From Conchiformibius steedae (lineage in GTDB: Bacteria; Pseudomonadota; Gammaproteobacteria; Burkholderiales; Neisseriaceae): a stretch of 64,000 nt of DNA. Below, piece after piece: positions 1 through 8,572 of this stretch. The notes below the pieces were generated by a model. The model was not told the origin of the DNA and searched no databases. It saw nothing but the letters and a program-made list of their open reading frames with translations. Positions within the stretch are counted from its first letter, which is position 1. Each line of letters opens with the position of its first letter. Where the stretch lies: assembly GCF_014054725.1 (NCBI RefSeq), contig NZ_CP059563.1, positions 1,205,749 to 1,269,748 of the forward strand, in the 5' to 3' direction. Both the position numbers and the translations under genes were made by a program.

Positions 1-2
1 CC

Positions 3-488
3 ATTATTCACAGCAAAATTGAATTTGATATGCTGTTTGGTCCTGCTTATAAAGGGATTATTTTGGCGGCTGCCACGGCGATGATGTTGGCGGAACGGGG
101 TGTGAATGTGCCGTTTGCCTACAACCGCAAAGAAGCCAAAGACCACGGCGAAGGCGGGGTGTTGGTGGGTGCGCCTTTGGCGGGGCGGGTGCTGATTATT
201 GACGATGTGATTTCGGCGGGAACATCGGTGCGCGAATCGGTGCGCCTGATTGAAGCAGCGGGCGCGACACCTGCGGCGGTGGCAATTGCGCTGGACCGCA
301 TGGAAAAAGGCACGGGCGAAAAATCGGCGGTGCAGGAAGTAGAGCAGCAATACGGTTTGCCCGTGGCGGCAATTGCCACTTTAGACGATTTGTTTGCGCT
401 GCTGCGCGCCGAGCAAAGCGAGGCATTAACGGCATATCTGCCTGCGCTGACGGCTTACCGCGAGCGTTATGGCGTTTCTGCTGCTTAA
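3..488 (+). CDS. pyrE: Orotate phosphoribosyltransferase, 3' part
   Basis: Catalyses orotate + PRPP to OMP in pyrimidine synthesis (cytosol). The reading frame is already open at the window edge, so the start codon lies to the left and about 161 C-terminal residues are visible, most of a usual ~213-residue PyrE. Family motifs are the substrate segment FGPAYKGI, the catalytic loop NRKEAKDHGEGG and the PRPP-binding motif VLIIDDVISAGTS. It ends directly before a strong hairpin. The identification is secure; only the N-terminus is unseen. Confidence 0.95.
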   Translation: MIHSKIEFDMLFGPAYKGIILAAATAMMLAERGVNVPFAYNRKEAKDHGEGGVLVGAPLAGRVLIIDDVISAGTSVRESVRLIEAAGATPAAVAIALDRMEKGTGEKSAVQEVEQQYGLPVAAIATLDDLFALLRAEQSEALTAYLPALTAYRERYGVSAA

Positions 489-491
489 TTG

Positions 492-528
492 AAAACAGGC
501 GCATACTGCTAATGTATGCGCCTGTTTT
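492..528. terminator. Bidirectional terminator pyrE / lipoprotein gene
   Basis: A perfect 15-bp inverted repeat (492-506 with 514-528) has a 7-nt loop and A/T tracts at both outer ends. It lies between the convergent pyrE and the minus-strand lipoprotein gene, whose stop codon touches it, so it can end transcription from both sides. Confidence 0.85.
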
Positions 529-1145
529 TATAGTTTTTTAAATTCAAAAATGCTGAAATCGGGAAACACGCTTAAATAATACTGCGCCCCGTGTGCTTCC
601 AGTTCGGCGGTATGCCAAAAACGCTGTTGGGTTTTCGGCAGCAGCACAAAGGCGATGTGATAGGGTTCGCGAATTACCGCTTGGGTGTGTTTGGCGTGTT
701 GTCGCCACATTTGCGCGATTTTCGGCACATCTTGAAAACGGATTTGTGCCAAGGGCATTAAGTGGCGTTCAGGCTTTTTTTTGGTCGCAAATTCTTCGTC
801 TTCGTTTTCAACTAATTGCCATTTTCCATGTTCATAACGGAAAAACAATAATTTATCAGGATGCTGTGGGTCTTGTGCCAGCAGTTCAATGCGTGGGCGC
901 ACGCCATTAAAAAAATCTATTTTTTCATAAATATACACGGACTTGCCTGCAAACTGTGGCTGCTGGGGCAGGCTGTTTTGCGCGGATTGCAGTAAGGCGG
1001 TGTCTTCCAGCAGGTTGCGGCGGGGCGCGGGTGCGCTTTTTGCGGAGGATTTTTTAGTGGGGGTGTCGGCTTCGGCAGCGTCGCCGCATGCGCCAGTCAG
1101 CAATACGCTTGCCAGCATTAGGCTGGAAAATATTTTTTTAATCAT
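528..1145 (-). CDS. Putative lipoprotein of unknown function
   Basis: A 205-residue protein with a lipoprotein-type N-terminus: Lys residues, a hydrophobic stretch, then LLTGAC with the Cys near residue 20. The -3 position is Thr, so the lipobox is slightly atypical. A low-complexity Thr/Lys/Ser/Ala/Pro linker follows, then a soluble domain rich in aromatic and charged residues with no motif I recognise. Its start overlaps the 3' end of recR by 8 nt, so the two are probably co-transcribed. It is likely anchored to the outer membrane facing the periplasm. The function is unknown. Confidence 0.75.
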   Translation of the reverse strand: MIKKIFSSLMLASVLLTGACGDAAEADTPTKKSSAKSAPAPRRNLLEDTALLQSAQNSLPQQPQFAGKSVYIYEKIDFFNGVRPRIELLAQDPQHPDKLLFFRYEHGKWQLVENEDEEFATKKKPERHLMPLAQIRFQDVPKIAQMWRQHAKHTQAVIREPYHIAFVLLPKTQQRFWHTAELEAHGAQYYLSVFPDFSIFEFKKL

Positions 1146-1749
1146 GGTGTTGATTGTGTGTGTTTAATTGTTTTCGTTCGTAAACGGCTTGGGCGAGTGT
1201 GCCTGCATCTACATATTCAATCTCGCTGCCTAAAGGCATGCCCCGTGCCAAACGGCTGATGCGGTAGGGCTGGGATTTCAGCAGTTCAATCAAAACATAA
1301 GCGGTGGCATCGCCTTCGGCGGTGGCGGCGGTGGCAATAATGATTTCGCTGATGTGGCTGCGCGACAGGCGTTCTATCAACCTTTCCAGTGCGATGCTGT
1401 GCAAATCCATGTTTTGTATGGGGTTGATTTGTCCCATGAGCACAAAATAGACACCGTCGTGGCAGTTCGCGGCTTCCATGGCGGCAACATCGGCGGGCAT
1501 GGAAACAATCATCAGCCGTTGCGGGTCGCGGGTGGCATCGGCGCACACGCTACAGCGTTCGCCTTCGCAAAAGGTATTGCAATCAATACAATGGTTAATT
1601 TGTTTGAGTGCGTGTTGCAGGGCTTGGGCGAGTTCGTCTGCGCCTGCGCGGTTTTGCTGCAACAGGGCGTGTGCCATGCGTTGCGCGGTTTTGGGTCCGA
1701 CATTGGGCAAAACGCACAGGGCTTTAATCAGTCGGTTAAAGGCATCCAT
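1138..1749 (-). CDS. recR: Recombination mediator RecR
   Basis: RecR acts with RecF/RecO to load RecA on SSB-coated gaps. The 203-residue product begins MDAFNRLIKALCVLPNVGPK, which is the typical RecR N-terminal helix-hairpin-helix. A four-Cys zinc motif (CIDCNTFCEGERCSVC) and a TOPRIM domain follow. An in-frame ATG 18 codons upstream exists, but the extra residues have no family counterpart and would be translated through a hairpin, so I chose the internal ATG. It overlaps the downstream lipoprotein gene. A TATAAT box lies on this strand at 1816-1821. Confidence 0.93.
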   Translation of the reverse strand: MDAFNRLIKALCVLPNVGPKTAQRMAHALLQQNRAGADELAQALQHALKQINHCIDCNTFCEGERCSVCADATRDPQRLMIVSMPADVAAMEAANCHDGVYFVLMGQINPIQNMDLHSIALERLIERLSRSHISEIIIATAATAEGDATAYVLIELLKSQPYRISRLARGMPLGSEIEYVDAGTLAQAVYERKQLNTHNQHHD

Positions 1750-1756
1750 GGGCGAT

Positions 1757-1812
1757 AAAAAACGGGCTTTTCGGGTGTGCGGACGGGGTGTTTGCCCGCG
1801 CATCCGAAAAGC
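1757..1812 (-). terminator. Hairpin with U-tract in front of recR
   Basis: A 17-bp stem (1766-1782 with 1796-1812, two G-U wobbles, 13-nt loop) is followed on the minus strand by six U residues, ending about 8 nt before the recR start codon. It has the form of an intrinsic terminator for aceF. It also sits in the recR leader, so it may reduce recR expression. Confidence 0.65.
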
Positions 1813-1880
1813 GCCATTATAGTCAATCTGCTTGCGTTTTCCTATGCTGATGAAAACGCAAACGCATCAACAGGATAAGT

Positions 1881-3503
1881 TTACAGCAATACGCGGCGGA
1901 AGTCTTTCAACAAATTCGCCAAATACACGGTAAAGCGCATGCCTGCTGCGCCGTCAATCACGCGGTGGTCAAACGACAAGCTCAAGGGGCACATCAGGCG
2001 CGGCTCAAACTCTTTGCCGTTCCAAACGGGCTTCATTTGCGATTTGCACACGCCCAAAATCGCTACTTCAGGGGCGTTCACAATCGGGGTAAAGCTGGTG
2101 CCGCCGATGCCGCCCAAGCTGGAAATGGTAAAGCACGCGCCTTGCATTTCCTGCGGTTTCAGCTTGCCTTCGCGGGCTTTTTTGCTCAATTCCGCCAGCT
2201 CTTGGCTGATTTCTTTCAGACCTTTTTTGTCCACGTCTTTAATCACGGGCACGACCAAACCGTTGGGCGTGTCGGCGGCAAAACCGATGTGGTAGTATTT
2301 TTTCAACACCAAATTATCGCCGTCCAAAGACGAATTAAATTCGGGGAAGGCTTTCAGCGCCGACACGCTGGCTTTGATAATAAATGCCAAGGGCGACACT
2401 TTTACGCCTGCTTTTTCCCATTCTTTGTTCAGGCTTTGGCGGAACGTTTCCAAATCAGTCATGTCCGCTTCGTCGTTTACGGTAACGTGCGGAATCATCA
2501 CCCAGTTGCGCGACAGGTTTTGACCGGAAATTTTCTTAATGCGGCTCAGTTCTTTCACTTCAATTTCGCCGAACTTGGCAAAATCCACTTTCGGCCACGG
2601 CAACAAGTCCAGTCCGCCGCCGAGAGAAGCGGCAGCGGCAGGTTTGGCAACGGCTGCGCCGCCTTGCATCACGCCTTTTACAAAGCCTTTCACGTCTTCC
2701 GCCAGAACGCGACCTTTTGCGCCTGTGCCGTTTACCAAGCTCAAGTCCACGCCCAATTCACGCGCCAGTTTGCGCACAGACGGACCTGCGTGGGCTTTGG
2801 CAAAACCTGCTTCATTAACAGGGGTGTCGCCAAAAGCAGCTTTGGGGGCGGCGGCAGGGGCTTCGGTTTTGGCGGGTGCAGCGGCAGGCGCAGTAGCGGG
2901 CTGCGGTGCGGGTGTTTCGGCTTTGGGTGCGCTGGGGGCAGGGGCAGCAGAAGCGGCGGTTTGCACATCGGCAATCGGGCTGCCTTCGGACACTTTGTCG
3001 CCCACTTTCATGTGCAAGGCGGTAATTACGCCCGCAGCGGTGGACGGTACGTCCATGGTGGCTTTGTCGGATTCCAAAGTCAGCAGCACATCATCCAGCG
3101 AAACGGTATCGCCCACTTTAACTGAAATATCAATGACATCTACTGTGCTGCCACCGATGTCGGGAATGGCAACGGTTTGTACGGCTGCACCTGATGCAGC
3201 GGGCGCAGCTTGGCTGGGGGTTTCTGCTTGAGCAGGGCTTTCAGCGGGTGCAGCAGCGGCAGACGCACTGCTTTCCACACGCACAATCACGCTGCCTTCA
3301 GAAACTTTGTCGCCTGTTTTTACCAATACTTCAGCAACCACGCCCGCCGCATCAGCGGGAACGTCCATGGTGGCTTTATCGGTTTCTAAAGTAATCAGGG
3401 TGTCGTCCAAGTTTACGGTGTCGCCCACTTTCACTTCTACGGCAATCACATCTACATTTTCGTGTCCGCCGATGTCGGGGACTTTAATTTCAATTAAGCT
3501 CAT
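1881..3503 (-). CDS. aceF: Pyruvate dehydrogenase E2 (dihydrolipoyl acetyltransferase)
   Basis: Core acetyltransferase of the cytosolic pyruvate dehydrogenase complex; it moves the acetyl group from E1 to CoA. The 540 residues show two lipoyl domains, with lipoyl lysines K43 ([10 protein letters not shown]) and K147 ([10 protein letters not shown]), each followed by a long Ala/Pro linker. Next come a peripheral-subunit-binding domain ([18 protein letters not shown]) and the catalytic domain with DHRVIDG at 512-518. E. coli AceF has three lipoyl domains, so two is a normal variant. aceE lies upstream on the same strand but is separated by two small genes. No lpd (E3) gene is in the window. Confidence 0.97.
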   Translation of the reverse strand: MSLIEIKVPDIGGHENVDVIAVEVKVGDTVNLDDTLITLETDKATMDVPADAAGVVAEVLVKTGDKVSEGSVIVRVESSASAAAAPAESPAQAETPSQAAPAASGAAVQTVAIPDIGGSTVDVIDISVKVGDTVSLDDVLLTLESDKATMDVPSTAAGVITALHMKVGDKVSEGSPIADVQTAASAAPAPSAPKAETPAPQPATAPAAAPAKTEAPAAAPKAAFGDTPVNEAGFAKAHAGPSVRKLARELGVDLSLVNGTGAKGRVLAEDVKGFVKGVMQGGAAVAKPAAAASLGGGLDLLPWPKVDFAKFGEIEVKELSRIKKISGQNLSRNWVMIPHVTVNDEADMTDLETFRQSLNKEWEKAGVKVSPLAFIIKASVSALKAFPEFNSSLDGDNLVLKKYYHIGFAADTPNGLVVPVIKDVDKKGLKEISQELAELSKKAREGKLKPQEMQGACFTISSLGGIGGTSFTPIVNAPEVAILGVCKSQMKPVWNGKEFEPRLMCPLSLSFDHRVIDGAAGMRFTVYLANLLKDFRRVLL

Positions 3504-3608
3504 GATTTAACTTTCTTTTGTTTGAATGGGGAAACGATGCGTACAGATTTGACAGATTACCGGTACATACTGTGCCAAACCCGAACAGATGATTTTATTT
3601 GGCATAAA

Positions 3609-3622
3609 ATACAACATTGTAT
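3609..3622. promoter_or_regulatory. Small inverted repeat upstream of aceF
   Basis: ATACAA and TTGTAT are separated by 2 nt, about 105 nt before the aceF start, in a short AT-rich gap between the cargo gene and aceF. The form suits a dimeric repressor operator, but no second copy was seen in the window and no regulator can be named. Confidence 0.3.
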
Positions 3623-3649
3623 TTGCCCCAAAAAAGGTTTTTACAGCCT

Positions 3650-4102
3650 TCAAACGGCTTGCTTCCATTGTTGCCATTGCGAAAAACGTTGGTTCAACAA
3701 GGCTTTGATGCGGTCGTAATGTTCCCAAGTATCGGGTACGCGGTAATCGGCGTATTCGCTGAATGTATCATTGAAGTCTTGCAGATAATGGGCGTACTGC
3801 TGCGCAAAACTGCCATTGTCTTCTTGATAGTAATCAACGGCAAAGGCTTCACCCGTTTCGTTGAAATCTTCGCCCCACAACTTTTCATCGCAATATTTGA
3901 TTAAGAACTCAACGCCTGTGATTTCCCGACGCAATAGCTGTGCAATGGCTTCAGGCTCTTCTTCGGTGTGAATATCGCCTGCCAAACCTTGCTCAAACGC
4001 CCAAGTTAAGAAAAAGCCGATGTGAACACCTGCATTTTCTTCCGGTACGTCGTCGGGAAAACCATCGCTGCCATAATGCCAATCCATACGGTCTATTGCC
4101 AT
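3650..4102 (-). CDS. DUF7832-like, possible immunity-type protein
   Basis: A 150-residue acidic soluble protein starting MAIDRMDWHYGSDGFPDDVP, with GVHIGFFLTWAFEQGL next. This arrangement (aromatic N-terminus, Asp/Pro turn, then an amphipathic helix ending WAFE) resembles proteins annotated as DUF7832, which often occur singly or near toxin-immunity loci; I recall this from family knowledge and could not search. The C-terminal half is rich in Tyr, Asp and Glu, with no signal peptide. It sits between aceE and aceF, 9 nt after a small membrane or secreted peptide gene. The role is unknown; polymorphic-toxin immunity is a guess. Confidence 0.7.
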   Translation of the reverse strand: MAIDRMDWHYGSDGFPDDVPEENAGVHIGFFLTWAFEQGLAGDIHTEEEPEAIAQLLRREITGVEFLIKYCDEKLWGEDFNETGEAFAVDYYQEDNGSFAQQYAHYLQDFNDTFSEYADYRVPDTWEHYDRIKALLNQRFSQWQQWKQAV

Positions 4103-4111
4103 GTTTTCATC

Positions 4112-4246
4112 CTATTTTTCGCATTGTTTGGTTTGGGCGTTATACGAACCGCCATAATCCAAACAATGGTCTTGGTCGCCAAAAATTAAGCCGTAAGCAC
4201 CATAGGCAATCATCAATACACCAATTATAAACACCCATTTTTTCAT
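4112..4246 (-). CDS. Small membrane/secreted peptide (44 aa)
   Basis: A 44-codon gene that begins MKKWVFIIGVLMIAYGAYG, a clear hydrophobic N-terminal segment, then a short polar tail with DHCLDYGGSYNAQTKQCEK. The pattern Cys-Leu-Asp-x-Gly-Gly-Ser ending in a second Cys recurs in small secreted or lipoprotein-like proteins near toxin-immunity genes. The two Cys residues could form a disulfide in the periplasm. It precedes the DUF7832-like gene by 9 nt in the same direction, so they are probably expressed together. Function unknown. Confidence 0.65.
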   Translation of the reverse strand: MKKWVFIIGVLMIAYGAYGLIFGDQDHCLDYGGSYNAQTKQCEK

Positions 4247-4275
4247 TTCGTTTCAACTTTTTGGATTCCCCGTTG

Positions 4276-4305
4276 GGTAAGGGCGGGATTGTATCTGCCC
4301 TTACC
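4276..4305 (-). terminator. Hairpin after aceE
   Basis: A 9-bp stem (4276-4284 with 4297-4305) lies between the aceE stop and the small peptide gene. It lacks a U-tract, so it may stabilise the aceE 3' end or attenuate readthrough rather than terminate fully. Confidence 0.4.
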
Positions 4306-4338
4306 GATATGGGGGATGATTGGCTGTTTGAAAATAAA

Positions 4339-7026
4339 TCAGCGTTTCCAGCTCGGCGCGGTATCGGTGGCGATGCCATATTTTTCAATGGCTTGCTGTA
4401 CCACTACTTTTTCCAGTTTGCCTTCGTTTGCCAAAGCGTTCAGCGCGGCAAGGGCAACGTGGTAGCGGTCCACTTCAAAGAAGCGGCGCAGGTTGGCGCG
4501 GCTGTCGCTGCGACCGAAACCGTCCGTACCCAATACGGTGTAGCTGCCGTTTTCTTTGGGGATATAGGCGCGGATGCGGTCGGCGAAGTTGCGGATGTAG
4601 TCGGTTGCAGCGACCACAGGACCGTTGTGTCCCGCCAGCTGTTGTGCCACAAACGGGGTTTTTTGTTCGCCCATCGGGTGCAACAGATTGTGGCGTTCGG
4701 TTTCAATGGCATCGCGGTGCAGCAGGTTGAACGAGGGGCAAGACCACACGTCAGCATCCACGCCAAAATCGTCTTTCAGCAATTGAGCGGCGGCAATCAC
4801 TTCGTTCAAAATCGTACCCGAACCCATCAGTTGAACTTTTTTATCGCTGTTTGCGCCTGCTTGCAGCAAATACATACCTTTCAGAATTTCCTGCTCAATG
4901 CCGTCGCGTTGGGGCATGGCGGGGTGGGCGTAGTTTTCGTTCATTACGGTTAAGTAGTAGAACACGTCTTCTTGTTCCACATACATGCGGCGCAAACCGT
5001 CTTGAATAATCACCGCCAATTCGTATTGGAAAGTGGGGTCGTAAGACACGCAGTTGGGAATCAAATCTGCCTGAACGTGGCTGTGTCCGTCTTCGTGTTG
5101 CAAGCCTTCGCCGTTCAGCGTGGTGCGACCTGCCGTACCGCCCACCAAGAAACCGCGCGTGTGCATATCGCCCGCTGCCCAAGCCAAATCGCCCACACGT
5201 TGGAAACCGAACATAGAGTAGTAAATATAGAACGGAATCATGGCGTAACGGCTGTTGGCGTAAGACGTACCTGCGGCAATCCAGTCTGCCATCGCACCCG
5301 GTTCGTTAATGCCTTCCTGCAAAATCTGACCGTCAATGGATTCTTTGTAGAACATCAATTGGTCTTTGTCTTGCGGGGTATAGGTTTGACCTTTCGGGTT
5401 CCAAATACCGTATTGGCGGAACATGCCTTCCATACCGAAAGTACGGCTTTCGTCAGGCACAATCGGCACAATGCGTTTACCGATTTGCTTGTCTTTCAAC
5501 AAGGTGGACAGGATACGCACAAACGCCATGGTGGTGGAAAACTCGCGCTCGCCGCTGGATTGCAGTTGTGCGTCAAAGGTTTCCAAAGCGGGAATCGGCA
5601 GGGCTTCGGTATTGGGGTTGCGCTGCGGCAAATAACCGCCCAAGCTGTTGCGGCGTTCGCGCAGGTAGCGCATTTCTTCGCTGTCTTCGGGGAAGCGGTA
5701 GTAGGGCAAATCGCCGCTTTCAATTTGTTCGTCTGTTACGGGAATACCAAAACGGGTACGGAATTTTTTCAGCGATTCCACGTCCATTTTTTTCGCTTGG
5801 TGCGCCACGTTTTGACCTTCGCCTGATGCGCCCATGCCGTAACCTTTAATGGTTTTAGCCAAAATTACAGTGGGACGACCGCCGGCATTGTTTACCGCTT
5901 CATGATAGGCAGCATACACTTTATGCGGGTCGTGCCCGCCGCGGTTCAACGCCCAAATTTCTTCGTCCGACATATTCGCCACCATGGCTTTCAGTTCGGG
6001 CGTGTTGAAAAAGTGTTCGCGCACATACGCGCCGTCTTTGGATTTATAGGTTTGGTAGTCGCCGTCTACCACTTCGTCCATGCGTTTTTTCAGGGCGTTG
6101 TCGGTGTCGCGTGCCAACAAAGCGTCCCAACGGCTGCCCCAAATCACTTTCAGCACGTTCCAGCCTGCGCCACGGAAGTTGCCTTCCAATTCCTGAATGA
6201 TTTTGCCGTTGCCGCGTACAGGACCGTCCAAACGTTGCAGGTTACAGTTAATCACAAAAATCAGGTTGTCCAAGCCTTCACGCGCCGCTAAAGCAATCGC
6301 GCCTTGGCTTTCGGGTTCGTCCATTTCGCCATCGCCGCAGAACACCCATACTTTGCGTCCTTTGGTTTTGCTCAAACCGCGTGAATCCAAGTATTTCAGG
6401 AAACGTGCTTGGTAAATCGCCATCAACGGACCCAAGCCCATGGATACGGTGGGGAATTGCCAGAAATCAGGCATCAAGTGCGGGTGGGGGTAAGACGACA
6501 AGCCTTTACCGTCCACTTCTTGACGGAAGTTGTCCAATTGTTCTTCGCTCAAACGTCCTTCTACAAAGGCGCGGGCGTAAATACCGGGGGCAGAGTGTCC
6601 TTGTACAAACACCAAATCGCCTTCTTCATCGCCGTTTTTGGCGTGCCAAAAGTGGTTAAAACCCACATCGTACAAGGTGGCAGCAGATTGGAAGGAAGCA
6701 ATGTGTCCGCCCAATTCCAAGTCTTTTTTGCCTGCGCGTAACACCATGGCAGCGGCGTTCCAACGGATAATGGAACGGATGCGGTGTTCCAATTCGTGAT
6801 TACCGGGGGATTTTTGCTCTTTGCCTACAGGAATGGTGTTCAAATAAGCAGTGGTGGCATCAAAGGGTAAATGCACGCCGCGACGACGGGTGTATTTCAC
6901 CAAGTTTTCCAACAGGAAATGGGCGCGTTCTTCGCCTTCGTTTTGCAATACGGAGCTTAATGCGTCCAACCATTCTTGGGTTTCAATGGGGTCGGTATCG
7001 TGCACGTCGTTATAGGTTTGAGACAT
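4339..7026 (-). CDS. aceE: Pyruvate dehydrogenase E1, homodimeric type
   Basis: Decarboxylates pyruvate with thiamine diphosphate and reductively acetylates the E2 lipoyl group. At 895 residues it matches the single-chain E1 of proteobacteria (E. coli 887). The ThDP/Mg motif is visible as GDGEMDEPES at 231-240, closing with INCN at 259-262. Other E1 blocks include GHISSF-like LGGHIASFQS and the C-terminal transketolase-type domain with TAGRTTLNGEGLQHEDGHSH. It is transcribed towards aceF with two cargo genes between. Codon use matches neighbouring core genes. Confidence 0.97.
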   Translation of the reverse strand: MSQTYNDVHDTDPIETQEWLDALSSVLQNEGEERAHFLLENLVKYTRRRGVHLPFDATTAYLNTIPVGKEQKSPGNHELEHRIRSIIRWNAAAMVLRAGKKDLELGGHIASFQSAATLYDVGFNHFWHAKNGDEEGDLVFVQGHSAPGIYARAFVEGRLSEEQLDNFRQEVDGKGLSSYPHPHLMPDFWQFPTVSMGLGPLMAIYQARFLKYLDSRGLSKTKGRKVWVFCGDGEMDEPESQGAIALAAREGLDNLIFVINCNLQRLDGPVRGNGKIIQELEGNFRGAGWNVLKVIWGSRWDALLARDTDNALKKRMDEVVDGDYQTYKSKDGAYVREHFFNTPELKAMVANMSDEEIWALNRGGHDPHKVYAAYHEAVNNAGGRPTVILAKTIKGYGMGASGEGQNVAHQAKKMDVESLKKFRTRFGIPVTDEQIESGDLPYYRFPEDSEEMRYLRERRNSLGGYLPQRNPNTEALPIPALETFDAQLQSSGEREFSTTMAFVRILSTLLKDKQIGKRIVPIVPDESRTFGMEGMFRQYGIWNPKGQTYTPQDKDQLMFYKESIDGQILQEGINEPGAMADWIAAGTSYANSRYAMIPFYIYYSMFGFQRVGDLAWAAGDMHTRGFLVGGTAGRTTLNGEGLQHEDGHSHVQADLIPNCVSYDPTFQYELAVIIQDGLRRMYVEQEDVFYYLTVMNENYAHPAMPQRDGIEQEILKGMYLLQAGANSDKKVQLMGSGTILNEVIAAAQLLKDDFGVDADVWSCPSFNLLHRDAIETERHNLLHPMGEQKTPFVAQQLAGHNGPVVAATDYIRNFADRIRAYIPKENGSYTVLGTDGFGRSDSRANLRRFFEVDRYHVALAALNALANEGKLEKVVVQQAIEKYGIATDTAPSWKR

Positions 7027-7340
7027 GGTTTTTCCTTTACTAACTGTTTGAGATAGGAGACGGTGGGGGAACGCTTGCGCCCGAAAACCTGCGCTGTGCG
7101 GGTTGGCGGATGCGGGGAACGGCGAACCTTCCGCAACGCGACAGACGCGGTCAGACGGTGTCGCGCAGATGGCAATATTTTAAACCAATACGCGGCTTTC
7201 GTCTGCATTTGAAAAGGGCTTTGATTGTGTTGCTAGGCGGGAGCAGATTGGCATTTTATGCTGTGCAGCCGCTGTGCTTTGCAGTTTGGTGCTGTGTATG
7301 AAGTAGAAGTCATCTCTACACAGGCAGTTGCAAACAGGCA
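7027..7340. other. Non-coding gap upstream of aceE
   Basis: About 310 nt without a convincing gene. It contains the aceE leader. On the minus strand a TAAAAT box (around 7180) could be a -10 element, but I see no good -35. The short open frames here are Arg/Leu-rich with no family resemblance, so I do not call them. Confidence 0.5.
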
Positions 7341-7373
7341 AAACGGGCAGCAGGGGTGTGTTGCTACCCGTTT
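7341..7373 (-). terminator. Terminator of glpQ
   Basis: A 12-bp inverted repeat with one mismatch (7341-7352 with 7362-7373) directly follows the glpQ stop on the minus strand and ends in a short U run. Confidence 0.65.
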
Positions 7374-7380
7374 GGGGAGA

Positions 7381-8511
7381 TTAAGGCTGTGCAGGGGCAG
7401 TGGGGGATTTTTTCTGCAAAAATGCTACGCCTGTATCGGGGAAGTCGGTAAACACGCCTGTGGCACCTGCGTGGTTGAGCAGGGCATCATACATTTCGTC
7501 CACATTGCTGAAAAATTCGGGCAGGGCATCACGGCGCACGGTGTAGGGGTGTACTGCCATTTTGTGTTTTGCCAATTCTTGCACCAAGGGGGTGTAAACA
7601 ATTTTGCCTTTTTTGGATTGTTCTTTGTCAATCAGCATATACCAACCCGGCCCGACACCGTCGGCGTATTTGGCGACTTCTGCCATGGCATTGGGTTGGA
7701 ACATCCAATCGTAACTGTAGTTTTCCCATTGCCCTGCGGGGTTTTTGGCTTCGGTTTCTTTCCAATCGGTGTAGGCAATCAGTTGAACCAGTTTGATGTC
7801 CATGCCCAATTGCGGCAGCAGCTCGGTTTTGATGCGCTTGAGTTCGTTAAAGTCAAAGGTTTGCAGGTACACGCGGTCGTTTTTGCTGGTGTAGCCGTAT
7901 TTTTTCAGCACTTTTAGGGTTTCTAAAGCGATGTCTTTGCCTTCTTTGTGATGCAGCCACGGGGCTTTGATTTCGGGGTAAATGCCGATTTTTTTGCCTG
8001 TGGATTTTTCCAAACCTTGAATAAATTCCAGTTCGTCTTCAAAGGTGTGGATGCGGAAATGCGATTGCCACATGGGAAAGCGTTGCGGATAAACCTGTGC
8101 TTGTTTGCCGTTTTCGGTGGTGAAGTTTTCGGTCATTTCCAGCGATTGGATTTCGTCTAATGTGAAATCGGCTACATAGTAACGCCCATCGGCACGAGCT
8201 CTGCCCGGAAATTTTTCGGCAACATTGGTCAAGCCGTCTAAAAAGTGGTCGTGAATCACAATCAGGCGGTTGTCTTTGGTCATTGCCAAATCTTGTTCCA
8301 AATAATCGGCTTGTTGACCCACTGCCAAGGCTTTGGATGCGAGGGTGTGTTCGGGCAGATAGCCGCTGGCACCGCGGTGGGCGATGATGAGTTTGTCGCT
8401 GGCAGATGCGGTGCGCTGTTGTTTGGGGGTGGGTGCGCCATCGGGACGACCGCCGCAGGCTGCTAGGCTGGTTGCCAAAATGGTTGCGCCGATAATGCGT
8501 AGGGTATTCAT
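7381..8511 (-). CDS. glpQ: Glycerophosphodiester phosphodiesterase (lipoprotein)
   Basis: Hydrolyses glycerophosphodiesters to sn-glycerol-3-phosphate and an alcohol. The 376-residue product starts MNTLRIIGATILATSLAACG, a lipoprotein signal with lipobox LAAC, so it is probably lipid-anchored facing the periplasm. The family's HRGASGYLPEHT metal/catalytic motif follows, then EQDLAMTKDNRLIVIHDH and, further on, IYPEIKAPW. An upstream in-frame start would add 52 residues and hide the signal peptide, so I rejected it. It lies directly downstream of glpT, which imports the product. Confidence 0.93.
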   Translation of the reverse strand: MNTLRIIGATILATSLAACGGRPDGAPTPKQQRTASASDKLIIAHRGASGYLPEHTLASKALAVGQQADYLEQDLAMTKDNRLIVIHDHFLDGLTNVAEKFPGRARADGRYYVADFTLDEIQSLEMTENFTTENGKQAQVYPQRFPMWQSHFRIHTFEDELEFIQGLEKSTGKKIGIYPEIKAPWLHHKEGKDIALETLKVLKKYGYTSKNDRVYLQTFDFNELKRIKTELLPQLGMDIKLVQLIAYTDWKETEAKNPAGQWENYSYDWMFQPNAMAEVAKYADGVGPGWYMLIDKEQSKKGKIVYTPLVQELAKHKMAVHPYTVRRDALPEFFSNVDEMYDALLNHAGATGVFTDFPDTGVAFLQKKSPTAPAQP

Positions 8512-8533
8512 GATGTTGTTCCTTAAATAAAAG

Positions 8534-8560
8534 GGCAGTCCGTTGGGGCGGCGGACTGCC
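8534..8560 (-). terminator. Terminator between glpT and glpQ
   Basis: A perfect 9-bp stem (8534-8542 with 8552-8560) just after the glpT stop is followed on the minus strand by CTTTTATTT. It should end or reduce glpT transcription before glpQ, whose start is about 20 nt further on. Confidence 0.75.
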
Positions 8561-8572
8561 TGTGTTGCGAAA

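Noticed and set aside
1965-3125. A long plus-strand open frame (386 codons) opposite aceF
   Set aside because: It is the antisense of the Ala/Pro-rich E2 gene; the translation is Gly/Phe/His-rich with no family resemblance.
7110-7301. Plus-strand frame upstream of aceE
   Set aside because: 63 codons, Arg/Leu/Cys-rich, no ribosome site or recognisable family; lies in the aceE leader.
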